A DNA stretch of 64,000 nucleotides, taken from positions 1 through 64,000 of the forward strand of contig JAJFFT010000006.1 of the NCBI GenBank assembly GCA_021776525.1. The letters run 5' to 3'. The notes beneath the pieces were generated by a model that saw only the letters and a program-made list of their open reading frames with translations, was not told the DNA's origin and made no database searches. This stretch comes from Robiginitomaculum sp. (GTDB lineage: Bacteria > Pseudomonadota > Alphaproteobacteria > Caulobacterales > Maricaulaceae). The position numbers were made by a program, and so were the translations under genes. Within the stretch, counting starts at the first letter, position 1. Every line of letters begins with the position of its first letter. Shown piece by piece: positions 8,088-18,119 of this stretch.

Positions 8088-8660
8088 TCATGATCCGTCA
8101 TTTTCATGGGCTGCAGATAGTATTTTAGCGGCCGTCCGGGCGTCTTTGACGGCCTGCGCAGCATTGCCAAAGCGCGCCATAATAATCGCCCCTTCGATCA
8201 ATAAACCAAGCTGGCCGGCCAAAGCCCTTGTACGCACCAAGCCGGCCTGGTGCGCCAAATCTTGAATATAATCAACCATCAAACACTTATGGCGGGCCGA
8301 TATCATATGAGCGGGATGGTCCGGTTCCTGAAACTCCGCAGCGGCCTTGATAAACATGCAGCCTTTGAAATCCGGACTGGAAAACCATTCATCCAGCACA
8401 TCAAAGATGACGCCCAATTGGTGTTCACGGCGTGGTTCCAGCGCCTCGACGCGATTGGCAAACCAGTGTCGAAACTGCACATCGCGCACATGCAAACAGG
8501 CCAGAATCAGATCGTCCTTGGTCTGGAAATATTTATACATCGAGGTTTTTGAAATGCCGGTTTCACGGACCAACTGGTCCATGCCGGTCGCATGAAAGCC
8601 ATTACGGTAGAACACCTGCAATGCCTTTTGCACTAATTCATCGCGTCTGCTTGGCCGCAT
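8088..8660 (-). CDS. TetR/AcrR-family transcriptional regulator
   Basis: A 190-residue repressor-type protein. The N-terminal TetR domain (about 5-50) contains ALQVFYRNGFHATGMDQLV and ETGISKTSMYKYFQTKDDL, the helix-turn-helix. The C-terminal part is a ligand-binding helical bundle with a Cys (GCMFIKAAAEF) often seen in relatives that sense electrophiles. It is divergent from the FMN-barrel gene at 8796. The intervening region has a perfect 14-bp palindrome, its probable operator, so it likely represses that neighbour and possibly itself. Confidence 0.92.
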   Translation of the reverse strand: MRPSRRDELVQKALQVFYRNGFHATGMDQLVRETGISKTSMYKYFQTKDDLILACLHVRDVQFRHWFANRVEALEPRREHQLGVIFDVLDEWFSSPDFKGCMFIKAAAEFQEPDHPAHMISARHKCLMVDYIQDLAHQAGLVRTRALAGQLGLLIEGAIIMARFGNAAQAVKDARTAAKILSAAHENDGS

Positions 8661-8704
8661 GCGGTCCTCCGATCAGGGATATAACCAATACCATGCCCTC
8701 CGTA

Positions 8705-8751
8705 TTGACAATGCCTTGTCCACGCATCATTGTAAACGTACCGATCGGTAC
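8705..8751 (+). promoter_or_regulatory. Promoter and palindromic operator for the gene at 8796
   Basis: The perfect palindrome GTACCGATCGGTAC lies at 8738-8751, between the divergent TetR and flavin-protein genes. TTGACA at 8705-8710 is a consensus -35 box. The best -10 candidates (ATTGTA 8729-8734 or TGTAAA 8731-8736) directly abut the palindrome. A repressor bound there would cover the start site. Palindrome and -35 box are seen directly; TetR binding is inferred from position. Confidence 0.6.
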
Positions 8752-8795
8752 TTTTAGAGATTTTACTGAATGGCTATGCCAAACAAGGAATGCCC

Positions 8796-9425
8796 ATGAC
8801 CCATGCATTTTCAAAACTGATGTTTACGCCGGCGGTCAGGTCTGAACAGAACAGACGTGGCTCGGCCAAGGCCTATGACAATTTTTTGTTGGATGATGCC
8901 AAGCCCATGGACAGCTTTACAGCGGCCGAAGCGCAATTCATTACGGCCCGCGACGGGTTTTATCAGGCCAGCATGTCACAGAGCGGCTGGCCTTATGTGC
9001 AGTTTCGCGGCGGACCGCCGGGCTTTTTGCATATTGTCGACGAGAAGACCATGGCCTATGCCGATTTTCGCGGCAATCGCCAATATGTCTCCACAGGAAA
9101 CTTATCATCCGATAACCGCATTTCCATGATCCTGATGGATTATCCCAACCGCCGACGGCTTAAAATTCTGGGCACCGTCAAACTGGTCTCTTTTGATGAC
9201 GATCCGCACCTGGTCGAAAGCCTGTGCGTAAAGGGCTATCGCGGCCGGGCGGAACGAGCGGTTATTATTACGCTCAAGGCTTTTGACTGGAATTGCCCGC
9301 AGCATATTCCGCAACGCTTTACCCATGACGAAATGGCGCCTTTGGTCCAACACCTTGAAGACCAGAACGCAGCTCTGGCATTGGAAAACCGGCGTTTACA
9401 GGATGCCTTGGCCCAAAAGGCCTGA
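8796..9425 (+). CDS. Pyridoxamine 5'-phosphate oxidase-like FMN-binding protein
   Basis: A soluble protein of 209 residues with the split-barrel flavin fold. AQFITARDGFYQASMSQSGWP, FRGGPPGFLHIVDE and YADFRGNRQYVSTGNL are typical of the PNPOx-like group, and DYPNRRRLKILGTVKL is the later strand pair. The C-terminus ends in a coiled helix (QHLEDQNAALALENRRLQ). The catalysed reaction is not identifiable; relatives act in flavin-dependent reduction. ATG at 8796 has AAGGA seven bases upstream, while ATG at 8790 is too close to it. It is probably controlled by the divergent TetR protein through the palindrome at 8738-8751. Confidence 0.85.
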   Translation: MTHAFSKLMFTPAVRSEQNRRGSAKAYDNFLLDDAKPMDSFTAAEAQFITARDGFYQASMSQSGWPYVQFRGGPPGFLHIVDEKTMAYADFRGNRQYVSTGNLSSDNRISMILMDYPNRRRLKILGTVKLVSFDDDPHLVESLCVKGYRGRAERAVIITLKAFDWNCPQHIPQRFTHDEMAPLVQHLEDQNAALALENRRLQDALAQKA

Positions 9426-9509
9426 AAGCATTAGATCCCGGCAGAGTGATTCACCTGCCCTTAATACGGTTGCGCGACATTGTCCCGGTTATTTCATGGG
9501 GACCAGTGC

Positions 9510-11585
9510 ATGCCGGGACGCGGCAAGAAAAAACCCGCTGGCGGCGGACGACCAAAACGCCGCACGACGGGGGCGCGCAAGCGTCCCCCAACCGTTGGGC
9601 GTGCCCCAAACTCTGCCAGAAACTCTACCAGACAATCCACCCGCCCCCGGCGTAAAGCCAAACGCAAAACCGCCGGATTGTGGCGGCGAATTTTTGGACG
9701 CACGGTATATTGGGGCATGGTGGCGGGCCTGTGGCTTGGTTTGATTGGCGGGGCCGGTTTATTGCTGCTGGCGTCGGACCTGCCTGACACCTCCGCTCTG
9801 TGGGAAGTCGAGCGCCAGCCCAGCATCACATATGTGGATATAAAAGGCCGCCAGATCGCTGTGCGCGGGGCCGCCTATGCGCCGCCCATACATGTGGATG
9901 AATTACCGGCATCGCTGGTCGATGCGGTGCTTTCGATCGAGGATCGGCGGTTTTATTATCACTTTGGCGTTGACCCTATTGGTCTGGGCCGGGCTGTGAT
10001 CACCAATTTTCGCAAAGGCGGCGTGGTGCAAGGCGGTTCGACATTGACCCAGCAATTGGCCAAAAACCTGTTTTTGACCAATGAGCGCACTTATAAACGC
10101 AAAGCACAGGAAGTGCTGTTGGCATTCTGGCTGGAAAGCCGTTTTACCAAGAAAGAAATTCTTTCACTGTATCTAAACCGGGTTTATTTTGGCCGCGGCG
10201 CCTGGGGGGTTGAAGCCGCCGCACAGCGTTATTTCGCTAAGCCGGCCACCGCCTTGAGCCTTGGCGAATCGGCGATGATTGCCGGACTGCTCAAAGCCCC
10301 CAACCGCTATAGCCCGACCGCCGATCTGGCCCGCGCCGAACGGCGCGCCACTGTGGTGCTGGACGTCATGGTCAAAGCCCGCAAAATCACCAAAGACCAG
10401 CGCGACGCAGCTTTTGCCCAGCCGGTGCATGTGCGCCGCTCGCAAGCCAGCCCGGCGGCATCGTATTTTGTCGATTGGCTGGCCCCCAAAGTGCGCGAAC
10501 TGACCGGCGATGTGGATGCCGATCTGCTGATTGAAACCACGCTTGATCTGGATAACCAGCGCGCCGCCGAACGCGCTGTTATCGCCGCGCTGGATGAAAA
10601 AGCCCAACAGCGCGGCGCCACCCAAGGCGCACTGGTGGCGCTGGACAGTGATGGTGCGGTGCGGGCCATGGCCGGGGGATTGTCCTATGCCCGCAGCCAG
10701 TTTAACCGCGCCACTCAGGCCCGGCGTCAGCCCGGATCAGCCTTCAAACCGTTTGTTTATCTGGCCGCCATCGAGGCCGGTTTGTCCCCATGGACTGTGC
10801 GCACCGATGCGCCGGTGCAAATTGGTGACTGGCAGCCTAAAAACTATTCCGGTAAATATTCCGGCGATATTGCATTGATCACCGCACTTTCAAAATCCAT
10901 CAATACGGTCGCTGTTACGGTCGCCAACGAGGTTGGCCGGGACCGTATTGCCGAGGCGGCGCACCGCCTTGGTTTTCAATCCGATATCAATCAGACGCGC
11001 TCCATGCCGCTGGGCTCCAACGGGGCCAGCCTGATCGAGCTGACCTCGGCCTATGCCCCCTTTGCCAATGGCGGCACGCTGGCACGTCCCTTTGGCCTCA
11101 GACGCATCTCCACCCGTGAAGGCGATGTGCTGTGGGAACACCCCAAAACCCCGCCAAAACAGGTTTTGGATGCACGCACTTATGCCTTGATGAATGTCAT
11201 GCTGGAACGGGTGATGAGCGAAGGTACCGGGCGCCGGGCGCGCCTGAACGATCGGCCCAGTGCCGGAAAAACCGGCACCACCAACGATTTTCGCGATGCA
11301 TGGTTTGCCGGATATTCCAGCGGACATACCGCCGGTGTGTGGGTTGGCGATGACAAAAATCGCGCCATGCAGAAGATCACTGGCGGCACCCTGCCGGCGC
11401 AAATATGGCACGCTTATATGGTCGAAGCCCTGCGCGATGTCCCGGCCGTCAAGCCGCAAGGCCCCAATGTGGCCCCGGGTGTTTCCATCGCCTTTACACG
11501 CTTAGTGCCTGTTCAAAACTTGGCCGAAGCGCACCCCCCGACGGACGACCCCCTGGGTGACCTTCTGGGAACATTGGAAGAATAG
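9510..11585 (+). CDS. Class A penicillin-binding protein (PBP1A family)
   Basis: A bifunctional peptidoglycan synthase of 691 residues. A very basic cytoplasmic tail (about 1-60, rich in Arg/Lys/Pro) precedes one membrane helix. The GT51 transglycosylase domain follows with EDRRFYYHFGVD (catalytic Glu), GGSTLTQQLAKNLFL and LNRVYFGRGAWGVEAAA. The transpeptidase domain has the nucleophile Ser in PGSAFKP, SKSIN as the SxN motif and AGKTGTTNDF as the KTG motif. The penicillin-binding and polymerase centres are therefore both complete. ATG at 9510 has GGGGA seven bases upstream; an in-frame TTG at 9480 is less likely. It is transcribed alone and converges on the hybrid kinase. Confidence 0.93.
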   Translation: MPGRGKKKPAGGGRPKRRTTGARKRPPTVGRAPNSARNSTRQSTRPRRKAKRKTAGLWRRIFGRTVYWGMVAGLWLGLIGGAGLLLLASDLPDTSALWEVERQPSITYVDIKGRQIAVRGAAYAPPIHVDELPASLVDAVLSIEDRRFYYHFGVDPIGLGRAVITNFRKGGVVQGGSTLTQQLAKNLFLTNERTYKRKAQEVLLAFWLESRFTKKEILSLYLNRVYFGRGAWGVEAAAQRYFAKPATALSLGESAMIAGLLKAPNRYSPTADLARAERRATVVLDVMVKARKITKDQRDAAFAQPVHVRRSQASPAASYFVDWLAPKVRELTGDVDADLLIETTLDLDNQRAAERAVIAALDEKAQQRGATQGALVALDSDGAVRAMAGGLSYARSQFNRATQARRQPGSAFKPFVYLAAIEAGLSPWTVRTDAPVQIGDWQPKNYSGKYSGDIALITALSKSINTVAVTVANEVGRDRIAEAAHRLGFQSDINQTRSMPLGSNGASLIELTSAYAPFANGGTLARPFGLRRISTREGDVLWEHPKTPPKQVLDARTYALMNVMLERVMSEGTGRRARLNDRPSAGKTGTTNDFRDAWFAGYSSGHTAGVWVGDDKNRAMQKITGGTLPAQIWHAYMVEALRDVPAVKPQGPNVAPGVSIAFTRLVPVQNLAEAHPPTDDPLGDLLGTLEE

Positions 11586-11597
11586 TTTTCAACCTTA

Positions 11598-14096
11598 TCA
11601 GGCGCGCTTCTGCATGGGCTCTGCATGCGCTTTGCTATCTTTGCTTGCCGCAATAATTGCCATGATCAGATCTTTGGCATTGATGGGTTTGGAAACAAAT
11701 CCGCTCATGCCAGCCGCCAGATAGTTTTCCTTGTCGCCAGCCATGGCATTGGCGGTAATGGCAATGATTGGGGTTTGGCTGTTGGGCCCATCATTTTCCT
11801 GAATGACTTTAGTGGCCTCAATACCGCCCATATTGGGCATTTGAATGTCCATCAAAATCGCGTCAAAAGGCTCGGTTTGCGCCAAGGTGACGGCCTCTGT
11901 GCCGTCATGAGCAAAGCTAAGATCAAAGGGCATTTTACCAAGGATAGCGCGCATGACCTTACGGTTAATCTGATTGTCCTCGGCGATGAGCAGCTTTAAG
12001 CGTTTTGTGGGGTTTTTCACAGTTTTGGGCGCGTGTTCCAACGCCTGAACTGGTTTTTCTGTTTTAGGCAGGGTTATGCGCAGCACAAAAGCTGCCCCAT
12101 CTTCATAACAGCTGTCATATTTAATAGTTCCACCCATAAGCTTTGCCAAATCTACACAGATAGACAGCCCAAGACCGGTGCCACCATATCGTCTTGAGGT
12201 GGATTGGTCTTCTTGTGTGAAGCTTTTGAAAATATGCCCAACTTTATAGCGATCAATCCCCGGACCAGTATCTTCAACACGAAGCTCATAAGTGACTTCA
12301 TCATTTTGCGCTTTGGCGATGGCAAAAAGACAGATATGGCCGTTTTGGGTAAACTTGCAGGCATTGGAGAGAAAGTTAGAGAGAATTTGCCCAAGGCGCA
12401 TTTCATCGCCCAACGCCCAAACAGAAAAATTACCCTCGATTTTACTTTTCAGTACCAGCCCTTTTTGTTCAATAGGTTCTTGCCATAAAGCTAGCGCTTT
12501 TTCGATGACGCCCTGAACATGGATTGGCCTTTGTTCTAGCGTCATTTTGCCAGCTTCGATTTTTGAAATATCGAGAATATCGTTCAATATCACCATCAGC
12601 ACATTGGCCGATTTTTGAATGATGGTGACATTATCGCGTTGTTCAGGGTTTAGATCGCCCTTTAGAACGGCATCCGCCATGCCGATGACCCCATTCATTG
12701 GCGTGCGTATTTCATGGCTCATGGTTGCCAGAAATTCTGATTTGGCTTTGCTGGCCGCTTTGGCTTGCTGCAAGGCATTTTTTAACTGTGTGGTGCGTTC
12801 GGATACGCGGATTTCCAATTGCTCATTGGTCTGGGCCAATTGTTCGCGCAATCCTTCACTGTGACGCACAGCGCGACTGATCCGCCGCCCCAATGTTGCG
12901 GCTTGCGCCACAATGCTGGTCACCATGGTCATATAAATGATCAGCCACCCCGGTGCGCCGGTGACATGATGTGCAACAATTCCTATTCCCAGACCAATGA
13001 GCGAGATACCAAGCCCGATGGTCAGGAAAAATGCATCCTCCATGTTTCGACGCGCGGCAACAGCCAGACCCACGACTGCGGTCAGAACACACAGCATCAT
13101 GCCCACTTCATAAACCAGAACAAGGGATGAAAAATGATAGGTATCCATGATCAGCAATGAAAGCGCCGCCAAAGCGTTATAATAAACAATACCCTGGCTA
13201 ACCCTGGCCGAAAAAACACCGGGATACAGGCTGGCAATCAGGGAAAAACTGGCATAAGAGCCAAGGATCAGCGACAAATATTCAACGCGTAGCAGCACTT
13301 GCCCTGGAATAAAGGGCAATGCACTCACAAAAATCCCTTTGCTGGTAGCCAAATGCGCTGCAACGGCTAACAGAAACAGGGCAAAATAAAGAGGCGGGCG
13401 AAATGAAGGCCGGGTGAAAAACGTCACCAGGCAATACCCCATCAAAGCCAGCATACCACTGACCAGGGCAATAACGGTTCCGCGATACCCGTCATGTTTC
13501 GCCATTACAGTGCTGGCTGGTCCTAAAATCATGCTGGACGTCATGCCGCCGCGAGCATGGTGGTAATTGGAAATCTGGACCACAATATCCAGAACAGGCC
13601 GAAGGGAAGCTGATGTCGGCAAGGACATCGCATCAACAACATAAAAAGGCTTTTCGCTAGTCTTGCTTGTCCCTGGCGTACCGATTGTGTGGATCAGATC
13701 ACCATTGATATAAGTCGCCGTAGCATAGGTCAGCCCCATAGTCCTTAAGCCCAGAGGCGGCGTATTTTGCGGCAATAAGACACGCAAATGGTATGTGCCA
13801 TAGCCGCGCCCATCCGAAACTTCACTGCCAAATGTTGCGCCGCTCCACCGATGCGGGACAGAAACCGTCGCGATTGCATCAAAGCCGCGATCTGTTGTCG
13901 GCGCAATAAACTGCCGCCAGGCGAAATTCCATTCGCCTTTTAATTCTATGGAGTCGGACTTGCCCGAAAAATCCCAATTACGCAGGTCCAAAACGCCATC
14001 TATGGCGACCGGCGCACGGATTTTCTCGTCGGCATGAACCGGCACAGCCATGCCAAGACCTAAAAGGTATGAAAGCAATAATAATAAAGCCCGCAC
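11598..14096 (-). CDS. Hybrid histidine kinase with 7TMR-DISM input and receiver domain
   Basis: A protein of 832 residues. A signal peptide (about 1-22, ending VHA) leads into an extracytoplasmic beta domain (to about 180) like the DISM ligand modules, then seven hydrophobic helices (about 195-400) and a coiled coil. The HisKA domain has phospho-acceptor His in [13 protein letters not shown]. The HATPase domain has [20 protein letters not shown] and [11 protein letters not shown]-terminal receiver reads [14 protein letters not shown], with phospho-Asp in [12 protein letters not shown]. No Hpt domain is present, so output needs a partner phosphotransferase or regulator. It lies downstream of regBA, separated by about 100 bp, and need not share their function. 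The ligand is unknown, possibly a carbohydrate by domain analogy. Confidence 0.9.
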   Translation of the reverse strand: MRALLLLLSYLLGLGMAVPVHADEKIRAPVAIDGVLDLRNWDFSGKSDSIELKGEWNFAWRQFIAPTTDRGFDAIATVSVPHRWSGATFGSEVSDGRGYGTYHLRVLLPQNTPPLGLRTMGLTYATATYINGDLIHTIGTPGTSKTSEKPFYVVDAMSLPTSASLRPVLDIVVQISNYHHARGGMTSSMILGPASTVMAKHDGYRGTVIALVSGMLALMGYCLVTFFTRPSFRPPLYFALFLLAVAAHLATSKGIFVSALPFIPGQVLLRVEYLSLILGSYASFSLIASLYPGVFSARVSQGIVYYNALAALSLLIMDTYHFSSLVLVYEVGMMLCVLTAVVGLAVAARRNMEDAFFLTIGLGISLIGLGIGIVAHHVTGAPGWLIIYMTMVTSIVAQAATLGRRISRAVRHSEGLREQLAQTNEQLEIRVSERTTQLKNALQQAKAASKAKSEFLATMSHEIRTPMNGVIGMADAVLKGDLNPEQRDNVTIIQKSANVLMVILNDILDISKIEAGKMTLEQRPIHVQGVIEKALALWQEPIEQKGLVLKSKIEGNFSVWALGDEMRLGQILSNFLSNACKFTQNGHICLFAIAKAQNDEVTYELRVEDTGPGIDRYKVGHIFKSFTQEDQSTSRRYGGTGLGLSICVDLAKLMGGTIKYDSCYEDGAAFVLRITLPKTEKPVQALEHAPKTVKNPTKRLKLLIAEDNQINRKVMRAILGKMPFDLSFAHDGTEAVTLAQTEPFDAILMDIQMPNMGGIEATKVIQENDGPNSQTPIIAITANAMAGDKENYLAAGMSGFVSKPINAKDLIMAIIAASKDSKAHAEPMQKRA

Positions 14097-14201
14097 AGTA
14101 ATTCTCCCTGCGATGCCAGCTTATGATGCCGACTATCATCCAAAGGTCTTATAAGAAAAAAGCTGATATTGTTTTAATGCTGAACTTTTTTGTACTAAAG
14201 C

Positions 14202-14759
14202 CTAATGCGGGGCGCGCTTGGCCAGTATGCGTTGCAAGGTACGTCGGTGCATATTGAGCCGCCGTGCCGTTTCAGAAACATTGTGATTACACAACTCATA
14301 GACGCGCTGAATATGTTCCCAGCGCACCCGATCGGCACTCATGGGATTAACCGGCGGTTCAGGAGCCGAACCGGGCATGGCAAGAAGCGCCTTGACCACA
14401 TCATCAGCGTCGGCGGGCTTGGCCAGATAGTCCACCGCACCGGCTTTAACGGCGGCAACGGCGGTGGCAATATTACCATAACCGGTCAGCATGATCACCC
14501 GACAGTCCGGGCGGCGCTTGTGCAGGTCGTTGACCACTTCAAGCCCATTGCCATCGTCAAGGCGCATATCCAGAACTGCAAAAGCCGGTGGGTTCAGGCG
14601 GGAAATGTCCAGTGCTTCGTGCACGGTGCTGACGGCACTGACCACAAAGCCGCGGGCCGTCAAAGCCCGCCCCAGACGGGTGCGAAACGGTGCATCATCA
14701 TCCAAAATCAACAATGTGTGGTCGGCCGGCAGGTCCAGTTTGGTTTCTGAGGTTTCCAT
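14202..14759 (-). CDS. regA: Redox response regulator RegA/PrrA/ActR
   Basis: A protein of 185 residues, the family's normal length. The receiver domain has acidic DDD near residue 20, phospho-Asp64 in AVLDMRLDDGNGLEVV, and Lys in YLAKPAD. A short Pro-rich linker (PEPPVNP) leads to a Fis-type helix-turn-helix, VSETARRLNMHRRTLQRILAKR, nearly invariant in RegA proteins. ATG at 14759 gives the usual N-terminus; the frame stays open upstream but would add non-conserved residues. It follows regB by 50 bp on the same strand, so the pair should be cotranscribed. RegA homologues control respiration, carbon and nitrogen fixation, and hydrogen metabolism in response to redox state. Confidence 0.93.
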   Translation of the reverse strand: METSETKLDLPADHTLLILDDDAPFRTRLGRALTARGFVVSAVSTVHEALDISRLNPPAFAVLDMRLDDGNGLEVVNDLHKRRPDCRVIMLTGYGNIATAVAAVKAGAVDYLAKPADADDVVKALLAMPGSAPEPPVNPMSADRVRWEHIQRVYELCNHNVSETARRLNMHRRTLQRILAKRAPH

Positions 14760-14809
14760 AATATTGTCCACTATTGTTGTGACGCCGCAATGCGGGCGGC
14801 CTTTGGTGG

Positions 14810-16132
14810 TTATATAGTACTCTGTGTTTCGACTTTCACGCGCGGCCAAATGACGCGGACCATGGCCCCGCCAAGCTTGTTGCTTTTGCCCATCTTTATC
14901 ACACCATCAGTGCGTTCGATAAGGGTTTTAGCAATAAAAATTCCAAGGCCCATGCCACCATGCCCTCGATCATCCCCCCCGGCGCGCGTCGTAATATAAG
15001 GCTCGCCCAGTTTTTCAAGAATGACATCTGAAAACCCTGGGCCATCATCACTGATGATAATTTCCACCCAGTTATCATCCCAAAGCCCGTTCAATTCGAC
15101 CTTGGAGGTCGAAAAATCCGCGGCATTGTCCACAAAGGCCCCCAAGGCGTGCATAATTTCGGGTTGACGGCGCAATATTGGCATTGGGCTGGCCTCACAG
15201 CCGCTTTTATCACTGGCCCGGGTGGTAATGCCAACGCCGCCCGCGCGGCCTGGCGCGGCCACTTCTTCGAGCAATTCAGCCAGTGTATGACGCGCATGGA
15301 TCGGATCATTCTCGGCCCCGCTGGCCGACAATTTAGACAGGATATCGCGACAACGGGCCGCTTGTTCAACCAGCAATTTTGCGTCTTCGCCCAACTCCCC
15401 CTCTTTGGGTACGGCGTGCATGATTTCTTTGGCGACCAAAGCAATGGTCCCCAGAGGTGTTCCCAGCTCGTGCGCCGCAGCGGCCGCCAGTCCGCCCAGC
15501 GCCGAAAGCCGGGCCTCTTTGGCCAGCACCGCCTCGGTCGCAGTCAGTGCCGCCTGCATACGCCGGCTTTCCGTGGATACCCGCCAGACATAAATCGCGA
15601 TAAAGGCCGTGGCGGTAACCAATGCAGTAAACTGGCCCAGCACAAACAGATCAGGGATATTGGGGCGAACACCCTCGACCCAGGGCAAGGGCAAGGCGTA
15701 AAGCCGCAACGCCAGTGCCGCCGCCAGAGTTAACACCGCCAAAACCGCGGCGCTGCGTATCGGCAAAGCGGTGATCGCCACCACCACCGGCACGCCCAAC
15801 AGAATAATAAACGGATTGGCCAGACCACCCGTCAGCCCCAGCAACAGCGCCATTTGCACCAGATCAAAAATCAACTGGGCCAGCGTGAAACGCGGCGCCG
15901 AAAAACGCCCCGAAGTCAAAGAAATACCAAGGAAAATATTCAGCCAGGCACTGGTTGAAATCACTGCAAGGCAGGCGGCCAGCGGCAAGGTGAAATGCAA
16001 GACCAAAGTCACGAACAATATTGCGGCGCTTTGGCCAACCACAGCGATCCAGCGCAGCAGGATCAGGGTGCGGGTACGGACGCCAAAGCTAACCTGCAAT
16101 GATTGTGCGGCCATTTTGGAGGTGTTGCGCAC
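14810..16132 (-). CDS. regB: Redox sensor kinase RegB/PrrB/ActS
   Basis: A protein of 440 residues with six membrane helices (about 15-190). It carries the quinone-linked signature GGLANPF, the H-box AAAAHELGTPLGTIALVAKE with the phospho-His, the redox-responsive Cys in ARCRDIL, and an ATPase domain with DDGPGF and GGMGLGIFI. All three features known to matter in Rhodobacter RegB are therefore intact. I chose GTG at 16132 because AGGAG lies nine bases upstream; the next ATG (16114) lacks a ribosome binding site. It is divergent from the senC-type gene at 16265, an association also seen in Rhodobacter. Here, however, regA follows regB directly instead of lying beyond senC. Confidence 0.92.
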   Translation of the reverse strand: MRNTSKMAAQSLQVSFGVRTRTLILLRWIAVVGQSAAILFVTLVLHFTLPLAACLAVISTSAWLNIFLGISLTSGRFSAPRFTLAQLIFDLVQMALLLGLTGGLANPFIILLGVPVVVAITALPIRSAAVLAVLTLAAALALRLYALPLPWVEGVRPNIPDLFVLGQFTALVTATAFIAIYVWRVSTESRRMQAALTATEAVLAKEARLSALGGLAAAAAHELGTPLGTIALVAKEIMHAVPKEGELGEDAKLLVEQAARCRDILSKLSASGAENDPIHARHTLAELLEEVAAPGRAGGVGITTRASDKSGCEASPMPILRRQPEIMHALGAFVDNAADFSTSKVELNGLWDDNWVEIIISDDGPGFSDVILEKLGEPYITTRAGGDDRGHGGMGLGIFIAKTLIERTDGVIKMGKSNKLGGAMVRVIWPRVKVETQSTI

Positions 16133-16264
16133 GAATGGATGCTCCTGATCTAACCAAGCCTTGGCGCTACACCAGAAACGCGCCCTCGGCAATGGTGCGG
16201 CATCTGGTACACTGATCTGTGAAAAACCTCTGGTGCGCGCCCCGCATAACGTTATGGTGCGCCC

Positions 16265-16885
16265 ATGAGCACGTCTTCTTTTTCCCAAACGCTGCGTAAC
16301 GTTCGCTGGATCGCCGCCGCCATGATTGCCGTCATTGCGATCTCATTTGCTGTGCAAATGGCCCGGCAAGGCAAACCGGCACCACAAAGCGCCAATATTG
16401 GTGGTCCCTTCACTCTGACCGACCAAGACGGGCGGACCGTGACCGAGGCTGATTTTCTGGGCAAACCCATGCTGGTCTATTTTGGCTATAGCTATTGCCC
16501 CGACGTCTGCCCGTTTGCCTTGCAGATGATGGCGTCAGCGCTGGACACATTGGGGGATGACAAAAGCCGCATCACGCCGGTCTTTGTCTCGGTCGACCCG
16601 GAACGGGACACACCGGAAAATCTGGCGCAATATGTACGATCGGCCAGCTTTCCAGACGGCCTTGTCGGCCTTAGTGGCACCGCCGAGCAGATCAAGAATG
16701 TGGCCAGCACCTATGCGGTCTATTACAAAAAAGTCGGCGAAGGGGATGATTACATTATGGATCATACCAGCGCCATTTTCCTGATGGACGCCAAAGGCAA
16801 ATACGTGGCCGTCTTTACCCATTCCAGCAGTGTCGATGATATTGCCGGGTGTCTGCGCCGCCATCTGAGCGGCAAAAGGTGTTAA
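16265..16885 (+). CDS. senC: SCO1/SenC-family copper chaperone
   Basis: A 206-residue thioredoxin-fold protein anchored by one N-terminal helix (about 14-32) facing the periplasm. The copper site is complete: Cys78 and Cys82 in YSYCPDVCPF and a distal His in MDHTSAIFL. SCO proteins deliver copper to the CuA site of cytochrome c oxidase and may also act as disulfide reductants. The gene is divergent from regB, matching the reg/senC association of photosynthetic and other alphaproteobacteria, and ends 4 bp before the PHB depolymerase gene. Confidence 0.93.
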   Translation: MSTSSFSQTLRNVRWIAAAMIAVIAISFAVQMARQGKPAPQSANIGGPFTLTDQDGRTVTEADFLGKPMLVYFGYSYCPDVCPFALQMMASALDTLGDDKSRITPVFVSVDPERDTPENLAQYVRSASFPDGLVGLSGTAEQIKNVASTYAVYYKKVGEGDDYIMDHTSAIFLMDAKGKYVAVFTHSSSVDDIAGCLRRHLSGKRC

Positions 16886-16889
16886 ATAC

Positions 16890-18119
16890 ATGCTCTATAG
16901 CGCGTTCGAGTTAACCCACGCAGCCTTGAAACCCTGGCGCCATATGGCGCGCGGCACACAGGCAATGTTTTCATCACCGCTAAACCCCATGAGTTATACG
17001 CTGGCCGGGCGCAGCATGGCCGCCAGTGCCGATTTGTTTGAACGTCTGACCCGGCGTTATGGCAAACCCGACTGGGATATTGATGCCACCCAGATTGATG
17101 GTGAAACGGTAAAGGTGACACCCAAACCTGCCCGCCAGAGCACATGGATGACACTGACGCATTTTAACCGCGATGTCCCTGCCTCAAACAATGATCCCAA
17201 ACTGTTGATCGTCTCGCCTCTTTCTGGCCACTACGCGACCTTGCTGCGCGATACGGTCAAAGCCTTTTTACCAGCCCACGAGGTCTATATTACCGAATGG
17301 ACCGATGCCCGCACCGTGCCCATGATGGCTGGGCGGTTTGATCTGAACGATTATGTTGACCAGATTGAGGATAGTCTGCGATTTTTAGGGCCAAACACCC
17401 ATGTTTTGGCGGTCTGCCAGCCGGGGCCTCTGGTGCTGGCCGCCGCCGCTTTGATGGCCGAGAACGGCGACCCGGCCCGGCCCGCCAGCCTGACCTTTAT
17501 GGGCTCGCCCATTGATACCCGCAAATCCCCTACCCTGCCCAACGAGCTAGCCAAGTCGAAACCGCTCGACTGGTTTGCCCGCACGGTGATCAGCACCGTG
17601 CCGTTTCCCAATGCCGGGGCCATGCGCCGCGTCTATCCGGGGTTTGTGCAATTGGCCAGCTTCATCCAGATGAACAAGGACAGCCATGTGGATGCCCACC
17701 GGGAATTTTTTGATCATCTGGTCGCCGGAGACGGGGACAGCACCGAGCGCCACCGCGCCTTTTATGATGAATATATGTCGGTGATGGATTTGAGCGAAGA
17801 ATTTTATCTGCAAACTATCAAGGAAATTTTTCAAGAACACCATCTGGCCCGCGGCATTATGCGCCATCGGGGACAAAGGGTGGATTTGAGCGCACTGACT
17901 GACACCGCCCTGATGACCGTCGAGGGCGAGTTAGACGACATATCAGGCATCGGCCAGACCCAGGCGGCCCACGATCTGTGCGTCAACATTCCAACCGACA
18001 TGCGCCAGGACTATGTTCAGGACGGCGTTGGCCATTATGGCGTGTTTAGCGGTCGCCGGTTTCGGGACAATATCGCGCCGCGCATTGCCCGCTTTATCCG
18101 TGACCACAACAAATCCTGA
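16890..18119 (+). CDS. phaZ: Intracellular polyhydroxyalkanoate depolymerase
   Basis: A 409-residue soluble alpha/beta hydrolase of the native-PHB depolymerase type. The nucleophile is Cys176 in VLAVCQPGPL, replacing the serine of ordinary lipases as is usual in this family. SPLSGHYATLLRDTVKAFLP and ITEWTDARTVP are family signatures, and the C-terminal GVGHYGVFSGRRF supplies the catalytic His. It breaks down stored polyhydroxybutyrate granules, so the organism probably makes PHA, although no synthase lies in the window. The start is 4 bp after sco, implying cotranscription, and its 3' end overlaps the next gene. Confidence 0.92.
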   Translation: MLYSAFELTHAALKPWRHMARGTQAMFSSPLNPMSYTLAGRSMAASADLFERLTRRYGKPDWDIDATQIDGETVKVTPKPARQSTWMTLTHFNRDVPASNNDPKLLIVSPLSGHYATLLRDTVKAFLPAHEVYITEWTDARTVPMMAGRFDLNDYVDQIEDSLRFLGPNTHVLAVCQPGPLVLAAAALMAENGDPARPASLTFMGSPIDTRKSPTLPNELAKSKPLDWFARTVISTVPFPNAGAMRRVYPGFVQLASFIQMNKDSHVDAHREFFDHLVAGDGDSTERHRAFYDEYMSVMDLSEEFYLQTIKEIFQEHHLARGIMRHRGQRVDLSALTDTALMTVEGELDDISGIGQTQAAHDLCVNIPTDMRQDYVQDGVGHYGVFSGRRFRDNIAPRIARFIRDHNKS

